A stretch of 64,000 nucleotides of DNA from NCBI GenBank assembly GCA_030141605.1, contig JAQGDQ010000016.1, forward strand, positions 107,765 through 171,764. Direction: 5' to 3'. Below, piece by piece: positions 1 through 21,138 of the stretch. Numbering within the stretch: position 1 is the first letter of the stretch; every line of letters begins with the position of its first letter. A program made the translations under genes and the position numbers. The notes below the pieces were generated by a model, which did no database searches, was not told the origin of the DNA, and saw only the letters and a program-made list of their open reading frames with translations. This stretch comes from Tubiluchus corallicola. Lineage: Eukaryota > Priapulida > Priapulimorpha > Priapulimorphida > Tubiluchidae.

Positions 1-7672
<7,672 letters not shown>

Positions 7673-7892
7673 CTTGAATTGTGGTGTTTGGCAAGGAGGC
7701 GTCCTGGCACGTTCTTTATTAAACTTTTAAATTAATAAAAACAACTGCATTATTTACAAACAGCATTAATTTGCAACAAGCAAAACTCATATATTATTAC
7801 TAGACACAGTCCTAGAGCACTATTGTGCACCACGGAATTTCAAACCTTTGGACTGCATGATGTAGACCATGATGCTACAAGAAAGGTAACTT

Positions 7893-8107
7893 TCTTATCA
7901 AGGTTTCTCTATTTCTATGCATTTTTGCCATTTTCTTGTCAACATATATCGATTTCCGTGCACATTTGCTATTTTAATGTCGCAATTTCTCGATTTTCGA
8001 ACATTTTTACTATCTTCTTACTAAGAAGTCTCGATTTTCCTTCTATCAAGATTTCTGGATTTTTGACATTTTTGGAATTTTCTTTTCAAGATTTCTCGAT
8101 TTTCCTG
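7893..8107. repeat. 41-bp minisatellite upstream of SULT A
   Basis: Degenerate units of ATTTCTCGATTT, TTTTTGCCATTTTC, TTGTCAAG; period 41 bp is clearest in copy B. Located 220-440 bp upstream of the SULT start codon. Confidence 0.8.
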
Positions 8108-8465
8108 CCAACTAAATTTTTAAAACTTTAGTAGTACTAGTTTACTAACTCTAAAATGCCTAACGTGCAATACTTACATGCCCACAAAATGATCACGGAT
8201 AACTAGAGATATTTCAGCATTGTCAAGCTGTTATATTGTAGGCTATAAGTGAACTTACGTTATTAGCAAATGCATATGTATTACGACATTCAAAAAAAAA
8301 GAAAACAAATAACCGTTTATGTATAAAAAGTTGACAGTTATTGCCATTGTCGTGTTTTATAGAGTAAGCTTATGTTATTGCCATGTTATAAATTACCTTT
8401 TGTTATTATATGAAATAAATGCAGGTATTACGATGTACATTCATGTTTGTGTGATTGGATTCAAA

Positions 8466-8686
<221 letters not shown>

Positions 8687-8709
8687 TAAACATATATTAA
8701 TAATATGTT

Positions 8710-8830
8710 ACTAATAGCGGATAGGCGGCTCTGACCACTTGTGGTGAGAATAACTACGGTCAGAATTCAGGCCAGCACAGCCATATAAGCAGGCCCTGGG
8801 TTCGAATCTTAATTTTTCACTGCTTCCTAT
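8710..8830 (+). other. Possible pol III promoter-like element (also at ~31168-31280)
   Basis: TAGCGGATAGG fits the tRNA A-box pattern, and GGGTTCGAATCT about 95 bp later fits a B box. The sequence between does not fold as a tRNA by eye. It may be a SINE head next to the TA array. Weak call. Confidence 0.3.
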
Positions 8831-9039
8831 TATTTAGCTGTTAAGGTAACAGTCATAAGCGTGATGTCTTCCTTAATGTAAGCGTGCTTACACATATTAA
8901 AATATATATTATAGTTGGTGCAAAAGAGTGCCAAAGTCAGTATTATTAAAGTTTGTATGAAGTACTTCACGTGTCCATCATTTTCAATTCAAACTAGACG
9001 AAGGTGTTTCTTTCAACAGCTGAAACAGTTTCTCACCTC

Positions 9040-9415
9040 TGTAAGGGGTCCCAGCGCTCAACAATTTTAGTGTTTAGCTTCTGAAAATCATGCGCCTCTG
9101 TGTGGCCGTCATTCATTTTTCTCTTTAAAGGGAAGGAAATGTCAAGCCTTGTAGGGGGTTAGGCTTATGTCAGTGTTTGCGAAAAAATGACCGCGACTTT
9201 AAAGTAATATTACTAATTACACTTATTGCACTAAATCCTTCTGGCATTTTTTGCGAACATTGAAATAAGCCTAACCTCCTAGAAGGCTTGACCTTTCCTT
9301 TTCTTTAAAGAGAAAAAATGAATGACGGCCGCACAGAATCCGCACAGAGGCGCAACAAACGCTGAGGAACTAAACACCAAAATTGTCAACCTCCTAGAAC
9401 GTTTGTTCTTCTCCA
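9040..9415. mobile_element. Foldback element upstream of SULT A
   Basis: Left arm (CGTCATTCATTTTTCTC, TGTCAAGCC, GGGTTAGGCTTA) and right arm (TAAGCCTAACC, GGCTTGACC, GAGAAAAAATGAATGACG) are inverted copies of each other around a short AT-rich loop. The same element lies upstream of SULT B at 31495-31845. Noncoding. Confidence 0.7.
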
Positions 9416-10138
9416 GTGGCGGCTCGTAGCTAAAATTACCGGGGGTGCTGCTTCAGAAATTTTTTAGCCATTGTTGTAAAAATGTGTAAAAGAAACAAAC
9501 ATGTGCAATTTTAATCTTGTAATTTGTGTTTGTAATTTTAGACATACAAACAGCTCATTAATTGTTAGCAGTTTTATTTTATTTTCTCTTTTTACAACCA
9601 TTGTCACCAAATGAAGTTTAAAGTTGTTATGCAATTATGGTTCAATATACAATATAAAAATTAATAGAAAGCATAAAACTAATTTATAAATTTAGCTGAT
9701 TTAAAATAAAATAGGTTACTAATACTCACGTAGTTGCGAATTTTATAATAAACACACTAAAAAGCTACTACATAACATGAGATTAGTAAAACACGCATTA
9801 CATTCCACTGCACAATACGAAACTGACCAACCCCTTACTCCTGCTCCGCAAACAGGTTTTTTCTCCAACTATTGCCATCCAGCTGCGAAATAAGTAACTA
9901 ATTACTAGTCTATTTTGAACGTTAAAAAACAAATGTGTAAAAAAAAACAAGTAAACAACTTGAAATGTGTAAGTTTGATAATAGTTTTATATTTTTACGA
10001 TAATGGTAAACGTAACTTAACCCTTACCATATTTTAGCTGAGCAAATAGGTTTGGAATGTCTTGAAAGAGAATTTAAAACTCTACGTATGATTGCCTTCC
10101 ATTGGCATCACAATAATGTAACTCACGAAGTGAATAAT

Positions 10139-10475
<337 letters not shown>

Positions 10476-10826
10476 GGTTTCCATTCAATTAATTCAACTC
10501 ACTTGAATTCGATTAACTTTTGCACTGAACTTTACTTCTGTGGGCATTGAAGATCAACCAATCGTCAATTGCCAATAAATCAATTTATGATGATTTCCAA
10601 TATAAGCGGATCACTGCCGCAAACTTTGTAATACACGATTTTAGCTCTTCTCAAAAAATGAAAATAATTACCTTTTCTGATGAAATGTTTATATCTGAAG
10701 CCATATCAGATGCACTGTGCCATGTCTCGAACAATGCATTTATATTTGCGCATGCAAGTAAAGCCTGTACATTCCACAATACTGTTCACTTCATTATCTG
10801 TTAGATCAATTGCAATCTGTTAATAA

Positions 10827-10934
10827 GTGGTGGTGGTGGTGGTGGTGGTGGTGATGATGATCATGATCATGATGATTATGAGGATGATGATGATGATGGT
10901 GGTGGTAGTGATGGTAATGGTAATGGTGATGGTG

Positions 10935-10965
<31 letters not shown>

Positions 10966-10975
10966 AGATGATAAT
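10827..10975. repeat. GGT/GAT trinucleotide repeat in relic P1
   Basis: (GGT)n grading into GAT repeats. It replaces the 5' part of the relic's exon 5. Confidence 0.85.
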
Positions 10976-11399
10976 AATAAAATTAGTAAAATCCCCTCAA
11001 TATATACTTTATATTACTCTATAAGGCACAAAGTTAATTTATACTACCGTTTTATAGAATTCTTTTAAAAATCGCAAATGGAAGACTACTCCCTAAATCA
11101 AAGACCACATTTAAAAATGCGACATTAGATATGTCGTTTCGTTATATGTGAATTACAGAGAATGATAAAACCATTGAATCTCCAAGAGCCGAAATTGTAT
11201 TTTCACTCATAAAATTATTGCTTCAGCAGAATTACTAGCGTAAGGTTAGGTGGTATTTTGTAATACTATCACTTTACATTAATAGATTGTACTGACTTTG
11301 TTAATGTCTTCATAGTTTAGATAAAGGATGTTACCGTGATCTCTTAACTCCCACCAAGTTCCTAACGGTACTGTAAATAGATGTTTAAAAAATTATAAT

Positions 11400-11910
11400 C
11401 CATCCAGTCCACTATACGTAATGTCGAAATATTAACATTTGCTTTCTTTACTGGTCACATTTTTGTTGTTTTTAACTGTTATGAAAATATGCAGATTCTG
11501 CGTCATTGACTTTTTCTTTTGCTCAAGAAACTTTATTCTTTTTACTGAGAAAAGCGACTCTTATTAAAAACTTCAAAAAATACTACAAACGTTTCCACTG
11601 CATGGCCTAGCAGTCGTCACCAGTGTGATAGTGTATGGTTGCTGTTTGTTTGCTTTCTCACACTGAAGACAATTGCTAGGCCAAGCAATGGAAACGTTTT
11701 TAGTATTTTTTGAAGTTTTTGATAGGAATCGTTTCTCTCAGTAAAACGAATTACGTTTTTTGAGTAAAAGAAAAGTCAATGAACATACGACACAGAATCT
11801 GCTAAAGTTTCAGATCAGTTAAAAACAGTGAAAAGACAAACGGTACTGAAACAAAGTTGCTTTAATCGAAAGTTAAAGTTAATATTTCGACTCCTTATGT
11901 GGAGGTAGTT
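11400..11910. repeat. Long inverted repeat in relic P1
   Basis: Arms of about 230 bp each, one from GTCGAAATATTAACA to GGCCTAGCAGT and one in reverse from TGCTAGGCCAAGC to TTAATATTTCGAC. A ~45-bp loop contains CACCAGTGTGATAGTG. The same structure lies in P2 (49395-49930). Likely a foldback or MITE-type insertion in old intron 3. Confidence 0.75.
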
Positions 11911-12093
11911 ATAAAGGCTGATACATACTGAAATTAGGCTAGGTTTTACTCTTCACGTATAACCTATATTTAATTTTTAAATTTTGAATCCACAAAAGAT
12001 TTTATTGTCAGAAAAGCATCTATTTTAGTAGATTATGGGATTTTGCTAGGCAATTGTGGTTGGCAAGGCAACCAATTTTTTTCCTGAGAAATA

Positions 12094-12484
12094 CGACTTT
12101 TCAAAGTTCCAGCGCTTGATGATGATGATGATCGTGAAAACGTCAAAGATTAAGCGACTAGACAATGCATTTACTTACACTTGCCAACGCCTCGAAGCCC
12201 CTTCGATTGTAGTAACCGTTTTAACAGCTAGCTAGAACATTATCTAGTTCATTTTGTCTTGATTCCAAGCAAGTTCCTGCTAGTAAATCACTCTAGTACA
12301 CAGACTAACTCATAATTAATTACATTCTATGTAAAACAAGTGAAGTTACTGAACCGATGCCACTGACGGCTTTGCTTCACGTACATGTCACGTGATGTTT
12401 GTAGTTCAGACGCGTTGCTGTGGTTCACCTAACCTTTGACCTACAGCAACTACACATGCACAGCGAAAGTGTAAAAAGGCTTAA
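12094..12484 (+). mobile_element. MITE family M1, forward copy (relic P1)
   Basis: Older, more diverged copy with a GATGAT expansion near its left end, and AGCGAAAGTGTAAAAAGGCT at its right end. The same insertion is in P2 at 50110-50521. Confidence 0.8.
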
Positions 12485-12504
12485 CAGAACTCAGATGCCA
12501 CATG

Positions 12505-12537
12505 CCGCGGCAGCAGCAGCGGCAGCGACAGCGACAG

Positions 12538-12592
<55 letters not shown>

Positions 12593-12625
12593 AACAACAA
12601 CAGCACAAGAGCAACAACAGCAACA
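12505..12625. repeat. GCGACA/ACA repeat in relic P1 (homologue at 50547-50650)
   Basis: CAG, GCGACA, ACGACA and ACA units. P2 has mainly ACA and GCA units at the same place, so the array evolved separately after duplication. Confidence 0.85.
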
Positions 12626-13134
12626 ACAGCAGCAAGAACATCAGCAATGAAACTAAGAATGACGAAAATGACAATAATGATGACAACGGAAATGACAATA
12701 ACACTGATTTACAATAAAAATATGTCGTAATGCATGTTCTATCTTGCATGTCAAAGTTTCAAAAAGTTTGGGTGGTAAAAATTCAGGCCACAAATGTGAC
12801 AAGAGTCATCTCTGATGGTCAGTTGGAACATTTAATTTCTCAAACGCCTCTTTTAGTTCAGGTATCCTCGTCAATGTTGAACTGAACTGGAACTTAATCA
12901 TATTGAAACGAATTAGCGTATCTAGAATACTAAAATCGATTTCATTTTCAAAAACTGAACTGACAGGAAACGATTTAAACAGATCTAATTGCGTGAGCCA
13001 CTTATAATTATTTCCAGTTAACATAAAATCACATAATGATGGCAACGATTTATCGTGGTTTTGCTGCAGGCATTTATCGTTGCTGCAGCTGCTCTGGCTA
13101 CCATGGACAGCAGAAAAGCGCAAAATATACAACT

Positions 13135-14778
13135 AACTACCTCGGAGTACTGTATTTCCACGTATAAATCGTACCCGCGGATTGAAGGCCAGAGGCGAGT
13201 CGGTGAAAGTCGGTGCGGCGGCGTTTGTGTTTATCTCAAAAACGCCAACAGAACGCTTGAAAATTAATTATTAAGCCTTTGGCATTGAGTCCACTCTTTC
13301 GCAATGTTAGGTTATGCACATGCTGTAAAAAGTAGTAATTCATGCGTACTGCGCAGCTAATCTGATGTGCAGAACAAGTTTCTTGGCGAACAATCCACTA
13401 TTTTCATACCTGTTCTTAGTCCGCCTAATTATGCATGCTTGACTGACGTATTTTCTCTGCAGAGGTCATTTCGAGTGTATCATTATTATGGTAAACAAAT
13501 GATTCACAAAATTACCTCATGTACAAAGGCTGCCCCTCATTGTTTGCTGTTTTAAATGTTTGTGTGGGCTTTGCTAATTAAAATAATACAACTAATCGCC
13601 AGTGATAACAGAAAAAAACTTGCATATTTTATGTATTATTTATTTGTACAAAAAGCACATTAACACAACACAACCACAACTGTTTTAATATTTTAACCTG
13701 CGTATCCATTCTACTTATTCAGTAGGATACCGCCGTCCAAAGAAAAATTTCTTCGTCACTGTTCTCAGGTCAGTGTGGTCCTAAGGTAGCGCGCTGGCAT
13801 GCATTTACCCAAGCAGCGCTAGGAAACACTCAACGATTGCTTCATAGAGAAAGTTAAAAAATGCCAAAGTTTAATATTTTGGCGCAGTCTTGCTTTATCA
13901 TATTTCATTCATGCTAGGCAGTACACAGTGATTACAAGCAAAATATGGATGATTTACCTCGTTTATGGGCTCACGTCAATTACCGTCTGCTGAAATTAGA
14001 GGGAGTTCTAAAGGTATACTGACTTTCTCACAGCATTTGGTTTTGTGCATTGCACAATTATTGTTTTATTTTTGGGTAAACCTAAAATCTGTTGACGTCA
14101 TTACTGTCGCCATAGTTCATTACATTAAACTTAAATTACCAGTGTTATTGTCATATTTAGTGAGACACCATAATGGTTTAGATTGCGGTAAAGTAGCTAT
14201 TGTAAGTTGCTGACAAAGCTTACAATTGCATGAAAAAAATTTGCGTGAAATTCGTACCAAGGTTTTTCTTAATGACACTCGTAATAACTTAATAGAACGA
14301 TTGGCAGAAAAGAGGATATTACAAGAAAACTTTACTATAAAATAGTTTTGTTATTTTTATAGGCGAGTAAAAGTTACTATAAAGTAATCCATCGGATCAG
14401 TTTTGCGTGGGAGGGAGAAGTTGATTCTTAATTTTAAAAAAAACTTTCATTTTCTGTCATTTTGCTTCTTCGTGCCATACTATACAATTCAAAAAGTTTC
14501 TGTACTGTACTGTATCATAGTCACAGAATATACCAGAATATCCCAAAGTGCAATTTATTTGAATCAGGTTTTAAAGCCTGAACGACAAGTCAGAAAAAGA
14601 CAAAAATTACAATGGCGCCTGCTTCAAGTTACAATAGTACTAAAAGCAGAGATTCCATTTTTTTATGAAAGCAATAATTTGAACAGTGCATACTGGGTAT
14701 TAAGCGTTGTATCAAACGCCCAACTAGATATTTGTTGGGATAAATAAATTCATTTTTGTTGTTTCTAGTCACAGTTGT
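13135..14778. other. Spacer without recognised genes
   Basis: Only short chance ORFs, including 14403-14747. No splice-compatible or family-like coding was seen. 13770-13800 resembles a tRNA D-arm but has no matching B box. Confidence 0.6.
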
Positions 14779-14786
14779 GCAAGAAG

Positions 14787-15226
14787 TAGGGGTGAGCATC
14801 AAACGTTCGAGTTCGAACGTTCGAATCGAATTCGAACGCTCGAATTCGATTCGAACGAGTTTTTTTAGTTCGAACTCGATTCGAATCCAAAACTATAGAT
14901 TCGAATAATTCAGCACTTCAATCACATATGTTCCTGATCACTAAAACGATTGAAACAACATGCAATTAGCGTAATTTAGCAGTGATTTCTGTGCACAATT
15001 TTAAACAAATTACAAGTCGTTTTATTGCAGAACAAAATCTAGTGATACACATGATCTTTGTAAGACTAATTTTTACTGGTGGTTCGAAAACTTGTTCGAA
15101 AATCGTTCAATCTCAATTCGAATTCGGTTCGACTTCGAAACACTGAAGTTCGGTTCGATTCGAATTCGAAAGTCACAAATTCGGTTCGATTCGAATTCGC
15201 TTTCTGGTAGAGAATGCTCACCCCTA
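14787..15226. mobile_element. hAT-type MITE with perfect 8-bp target duplication
   Basis: A 440-bp element with 13-bp terminal inverted repeats TAGGGGTGAGCAT, flanked by GCAAGAAG at 14779-14786 and 15227-15234. The 8-bp duplication and the TAGGGGTG-type end are hAT hallmarks. Both arms are packed with TTCGAA/TCGAATTCGA motifs, and the centre is AT-rich. No transposase. The open frames seen in it are repeat artefacts. Confidence 0.92.
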
Positions 15227-15699
15227 GCAAGAAGTAGTACAAGTTGTTTTTTAAACCGAAGAAGAAAATCATTCAGAAAATTCCAAAGACATTCTTGGGA
15301 TAAGCACGGGCGCACCTGTTGCCCGATCGTTTACTTCCTGCATGCTGGCTAACTGATGTCAAACGTCACCTTCCTTTTTCGTGGGCATTTAGATTAAAAT
15401 GAAAATAAAACAAAAATAACAAGATTCGCAAGATATCATGCAAACGCATCGAGCTTTCAATCAGATTTTAAAATCAGTCTTCACACTAAGCGGAAGGACT
15501 AATTTTTGAAGAGCTTAAAGGAAGACAGAACGATTAAAAATGGCTCACTCATTATAATAAAATTGAGTAATCCTCAGCGTAAAGTTAAAATAACAACAAT
15601 GTTCAAGACAAATGCGTCCGGTGCATACTAGAAAAAACTAAAGTGCAAAACTAAGGCCTAATTATATACAATAAATGAACATATTTACAAACACAATAT

Positions 15700-16515
15700 T
15701 AAAATATTTTTACAAAAAAATATTACAAAAAAAACATTAAATTTTACAAGACATATTTTACACTATATATACATTTAACATGACACAACAGAAACATGTT
15801 TTACATTACATAGTTTTTTTTTTAAATTTTACATTTTTAATCGTTTTGTAGAGTTAGGGGCGGGGGTAGATGAAAATTGAGTCTGTGTAATTAGTATCAG
15901 ATGCACAATGTGGAAGTTGAAACCTGTTATATTGATGTTCTTTTAATTTCTTTTTAAAATGGTGGAGAGATTCTATTAGTTTTATTTCACTGGGTAGTAA
16001 GTTCCATAAATGTATGGCCTGTTTTGATATAGAGTTATTTCCAAATTTATTGTTTACTGTAATTTGCTTTAAATTGTGTGTTCTATTGTTTAAAGTGGTA
16101 TCAGGAATGAATGCTAAGGGATTGTTTATAAACGGAATGCTCAGTTTGTTGATATATTTATAAAGAAATATCAGTGTTTTGTAATCTCGATAGGCTTCTA
16201 ATATTGGTATTTTTGTGGACGTTCTTAAGCTTGTTGCAGATGCAGCATGTTGTTTAGCAGTTTTATTAGAATAGCCATGAATTGATCTAAGTGCGTAGTT
16301 TTGCATTGTATTTAGTTTTCATTTTTGACGTTTTGAAGTAAAGTGCAACCATACAGATAATGTGGTAATATTAGACTTTTGTAGATGAGAATTTTTGTTT
16401 TCTTGGTTAGATGGCCTCTGGTTTGGCGTAAAAATGCCGTGCTTAATGCCATCTTGTTGTGTATTTGTTGAAACTGTTCATCCCAAGTGAGTTTATTATC
16501 GACAGTAATGCATTA
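15700..16515 (-). mobile_element. 5'-truncated LINE ORF2 3' fragment
   Basis: On the minus strand, 16515 to 16310 reads TVDNKLTWDEQFQQIHNK and ILIYKSLILPHYLYG, the end of a LINE reverse transcriptase. After one frameshift near 16310, 16306-15854 continues as LQNYALRSIHGY and KQAIHLWNLLPSEIK up to a stop. An AT-rich 3' tail follows to about 15700. It differs in sequence from the LINE in copy C, so it is another family or an older copy. Its 5' break abuts a short GTAATAATCG repeat (16505-16555). Confidence 0.75.
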
Positions 16516-16559
16516 GTAATAATAATCGGTAGTAATCGGTAATAATCGGTAGTAATATA

Positions 16560-19500
16560 CTACCCCGTTTTCAAGCATGGTAAAACCTAATCACATTTTA
16601 ACACCAATAGTACTGTAAAAGCATTTCTAATAATTAAATAATAGATTAAAATCTTAATTAACGACATGCGACGCCAACTAGTGATGGCATCACAAACTAA
16701 CATAATTTTCAACATCAAAAACATTCCACGAGCGTGTTGCACGTGTTTGCGAATGCAAAAATGGAAGAACAGTGCTACTGTAAGATATTCGGTGTGTTGT
16801 GCTGAAACTGGGCATGTTTTGAGATAAAAATTCAAATTTTATGTTTACTGTTGTACTCACGCATGAGCTGTCGAACGTGTGTAGTTCGTCAAAAACTAAC
16901 GCATCTGAACTGAGAGGTACAGCACCTGTTTTTGTGCAATGCTTTCTGAAATGCAGGCGATGGTGACATGCATGTAACAGCGAAGAACTAATGGGGCAAA
17001 TGCGAAATTGTGTTTTTGTGCTAATAATTCTTTCACGTAAGTCATTTTTGAAAAAAAATTGTGTTTACTTTCAATATGTTAAAGCGTAGATTGTTTTGAC
17101 CTATAGTCTAAGAATGGGTCCGATTTTCCTTTATTTCAAGCGGTTGGTTGGAATTTCAGCGCACACTTGTTGAACACTAAAAATAAAGAGGTGACATAGA
17201 TTTGCTTTTCAAAGAAACCAAAAACTGCGCTGTTGATCAAATTGTTGAGTTCTGATAAAAACTAGAAGCTGTATGTGATGACCCTGATCCTGTATTTCCT
17301 CTAGGGGAATCAAAAAGGGGCATGCTGCGTTAGTCTTACATCTCATAACAGAAGGGAGCTAGTATTATAGTCACTAAATGTATGGATGCAGATCGGCCTA
17401 AGGCGGATGTTGAAAATACGGGGACTATGGCCTATTTGCACTCTATACACTAACGGATCTGAAAAAAAAAGAAAAATCAAATAGCAGATATTAAAATAAT
17501 TAATCAAACAATTTAATCATCAAGAAATTCTAAAGTGATTCAATTTAAGCAAAAGTTCAGTAATAACAAAGATATAGCAATATTGACAAAGCTTGGGGTT
17601 AGTAGGGTATATACGTTTGCATAAAGTTCATGTCTGCCCACTTTGTACCTAGGTTTTTTGAAACACCTTTCCTTTAAAGCGAACAGTTTGTAGAACGGTA
17701 GCAATACGTCGTAATATAACCTCTGCGCCTGAATACAGTTGTGATTCCAAACTTCGTCAGAGAAACTATAAATTAGTCTTTACCCAGCAAGTAGCATCGA
17801 AGAACATTAGGCTAGTATACGTGATGTTTACGTTATCAGTGCGACATTAGTTACGATCGTAACAAAACCGAAAAGTACCTGTTACCACCCTGGATGTGAT
17901 TCTGTAGTAGGTCGATCCATTTGTCAGTCAGTGGCTAACTCCACTACTGCAGACTGCAGGCCAGCATCTCTGGGACAACTCTGGTTGACGACTACAGGTC
18001 ACGACAACTAGGCTCTCACTGTATAACCATGTACAGTACACACCATATCTTGTGTGAAACTTTCTAGTACGGCATTTCCCTTCAAAAAAACATATAACTT
18101 CACAGAGACGAGTAAACGACCTGTCTCGTTCTGTGTCAAGTTGCCATCCATATCTAAACAGTGTAGAACGAAGTTCATCGAGAAGCCACTCGCGTAAACA
18201 GCTATAATTTTATTCACCTGTGTACCCTCGTTAACCTTGACTTAGCCACTGCATTATAGTCGCGATAGGGCAGACAAGAGTGGGTCAGACGGAATTCAAA
18301 AGGGGGTTTGTTAGTAGGTGCCTACATCCTAACAAAATATCAGTAATTAATAACACAATTAACTAATACTGCCAGTAGCTAAATATCATACATATCAATT
18401 AATTGAACATACAGTATGAATAGGGCTTAATGTTGCATAAGCATAATATGAGAACTATTAAATGTAGGGCGGAACATGACACTATACTGCAGAGTTAATT
18501 TGTCTAAGCGCAGTCAATAAAATCTTTTACCTTCAACTTTGATCATTATATTCACAGCGCACACAAAGCAATTCGTTAGCATGGCTTTAATTCGGGCTAA
18601 TGTTGTTATACCAAGCGATAAAAAGAGTTTGTAGTATTCTCGACGATTAATGAAATTAAATATAAGCACTTCGCTAAATATGAACTCGTTCAAATGTTAA
18701 TTTGTTGTTGTGTGAAGGTGTTGAAAATCGCGCACAGGTTTGGAAAATCAGTATGGCAAAATTTCGCTTATTTTTGTTATTTTGTGACAAATATTTGTAA
18801 CGTAATTTTGCATTTGCAACCTCATGATTAGAGCAATTTAATTATTAATCGTAAAGAAAGAGTTAAAAATGTGCGAGATAATTGGACATTTGCTTTGCGA
18901 GCGAATGAATTAATCTTGCAACAAAAGCAAACGCATCCTTGAATCTACGGAATGAACGGATTGACTAGATTCTGGCGATATTTTGAAAGACACCTGCCCA
19001 TGCAGAGTGTTTTATCTGAGGTATCTGAGGTTAACCGCTAAGATGAGTACGTGTACTATTCAAGCCACTTTAGGGTGGTGGACTTTGATAACTTTTAGTT
19101 TTTCTCCACCCTTTCACCAATCAGTTAATTATCATATCTCAGATAAATTAATCTGTTACTGCATCATATTATCGTTTTATGCACTGTGTTTTTCTTCTTG
19201 TAAAAAGGCGATAACTAAAGATACTTATACTTATGTAGTCGCAAGAAATGTGCAAACAACTATACTGCAGACCCAATGAGTGCCGTTTGCCTTCACTTCT
19301 TAATATAATAATGTCTACAGTGAAACGAAGTTGAATCAGCTAGTCAATGAAGCAAACGAACAAACACACAAACAAACAAACACGCAAACAAACAAATAAA
19401 AGCAGCCAGTCAGCTAACAAACCAAGCGATAAAGCAGATAATACACACGAACAGAAGCAAACAAGAAAATAAAGATAAAACCTAGCCAATAAAAATTAAA

Positions 19501-20230
19501 TAACTGCCTTAGTGAGCAACTGACTAATTAACAACTACTGTTTTTTATACAACTCGGCAATCTGCAGATTGGAATCCAGCTCTCAGTGGAAAAGCCAACT
19601 GAAGATTGATGGATATGGTGGGACCAGAACATTGCTCGTTATCAAAGACAATCCTCTATTTCTAAGATGAGATTCGAATGGGATATATAAGCAATTATTA
19701 TAGAATTTTTTAATTTGCAGTTGTGTTTTTTCTTTTGTTATCTGGACACTTATAGGCTTGATTTTAGTGATTTTGGACTTTATTCAATTCTCCTCCTCCT
19801 CCTCCTATATTGAAAAAAGCTTCAGTAACTGCAATATCACTTGTGCAAAATCAGCTAATGCAGAAAATTTCAACTATCCAGAAACAACACTCTGATATGC
19901 TTTGGCGTCAAGTCTACTCTATTTTTCAAAAGAAGTTCCTGTTAAAAGATGAAACAGCATTAATTTGTTCTTGGCTTATCATTTGGTTTTCCTGGAATAG
20001 CAGCATAGCTTGAGCTGTAGCAAGCAGTCGATCAATAAAATAGTGTGTACAATCACGCAAGTGTCCAACAGATTAAGCTACTCACTAGGGATGTTTTTCT
20101 TAATTTTTTCAGTTAAATCGCTTACGATTGTCTAAACAAATAGCAAGATTAGATGGTCGATATTCTCTTGAATAGAACAGCATCTAATTTGTAATTATGT
20201 CTCTGCTCATACAGCAGCAGAAAAGTCTCA
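16560..20230. other. Spacer without recognised genes
   Basis: AT-rich. Short ORFs at 18008-18217 (minus) and 18983-19279 (plus) show no domain. A CAAACA-rich patch lies at 19355-19400. No element boundaries seen. Confidence 0.55.
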
Positions 20231-20465
20231 TGTCTTATAAGACCTGTTTTGAATGTGAGATTATGTAATTAAACTTGAGATAATCGACAGAAAATCACTG
20301 CTGTCGCATGTCTTATATGACCTGTTTTGAATGGTGTGGTCCTGTAGTTAAACTTGAAATAATCGACAGAAAACCATTGCTGTCGCATGCCTTATAAGAC
20401 CTTTTTTGAATGTTGTGGTCCTGTAGTTAAACTTCAGATAATCGACAGAAAATCATTGCTATAAC
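20231..20465. repeat. 78-79-bp tandem repeat, three units
   Basis: Units begin TGTCTTATAAGACCTG (20231, 20309, 20388) and include AATCGACAGAAAA; no coding signal. Confidence 0.88.
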
Positions 20466-21138
20466 TGAGAACTATAACAATATGAGATAAATTGAACTTG
20501 TATAGAATTACTATAAATTGAACTTTTGTAAAGTTAAATGAGGCTGTGAGGTATCTGGAAAATTAAAGCATTTGGCTTATAAAGGTAAGCTTAAAATAAA
20601 AGGCATATTGGGTTTATTTTACAGTTATCAGTTAAACTTAGAGAAATATAACAAGGAAATGTGCAAAAATACTGCCTTTAAAGCGTAAAGTTAATCTAAA
20701 GTACTATAAAGGTGCCATGACGGCCGTCGTTGACTTAAATTTTTTTTCAAAATTCAAAAAATAGTTGATTGATTTAACATATGTCATAATCACATTAGTT
20801 TTAAAATACAATACATAAACAGTAAAGTACAAAAATAATCATGTAAAAATAATCACTGTTATTAAAACTGTTATTTTGATGTAACTGGTGAACGTCGTGA
20901 CTTTTTGTAAGTGCATCGTGGCTTTCCATAAAGATGCACTGCTCAAAGTTCTTCAGTTTAAATAAATGTTTATGCAAAAATACCATAAAACTAGCTAATT
21001 TTTTTTGGTAAAAACCTATTATACTTTAGACGGAAATTGACAATGTGCTGCTTTCCTTCAGGCGATGAATGACGTCATTGGTAGAAAGACTGTTTGAGGT
21101 CGTTAATATTAATTTTCCATAATTTTTCTTATTCTGTT

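Larger units (their letters stand above)
10672..12870 (-). pseudogene. Sulfotransferase relic P1
   Basis: Decayed SULT fragment upstream of copy A. Three pieces align to SULT exons. Exon 5-like 10672-10820 reads IDLTDNEVNSIVECTGF then drifts out of frame; its donor (AAAAG, GTAATT) survives but its 5' part ends at a GGT repeat. Exon 4-like 11297-11370 reads GTWWELRDHGNILYLNYED and lacks seven codons (FDHVNKW) through a TGG microhomology deletion. Exon 2-like starts at 12743 and reads AFEKLNVPTDHQR, stop, LLSHLWPEFLPPK; its donor GT has become AT. No exon 3-like (RNPKDVAVS) or exon 6-like sequence is present. It also contains a long inverted repeat, a MITE copy and a GCGACA/ACA repeat. It cannot encode a sulfotransferase. 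Confidence 0.85.

Noticed and set aside
9420-9460. CAGTGGCGGCTCGT, like the end of a hAT-type element
   Set aside because: No matching inverted end or target duplication could be found downstream; the B unit lacks the motif.
12806-13132. 108-codon minus-strand ORF as a new gene
   Set aside because: Its C-terminus (AFEKLNVPTDHQR then stop) is the relic exon 2 of a sulfotransferase; the upstream part has no recognisable domain and no start context.
13770-13800. GGTCCTAAGGTAGCG, identical to a conserved 23S rRNA stretch
   Set aside because: Similarity stops after 15 bp; the neighbourhood looks more like a tRNA D-arm, so it is chance or a SINE head.
18008-18217. 69-codon minus-strand ORF after a TACACAG acceptor-like site
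   Set aside because: No domain recognised, no partner exons found nearby; of chance length for this AT content.
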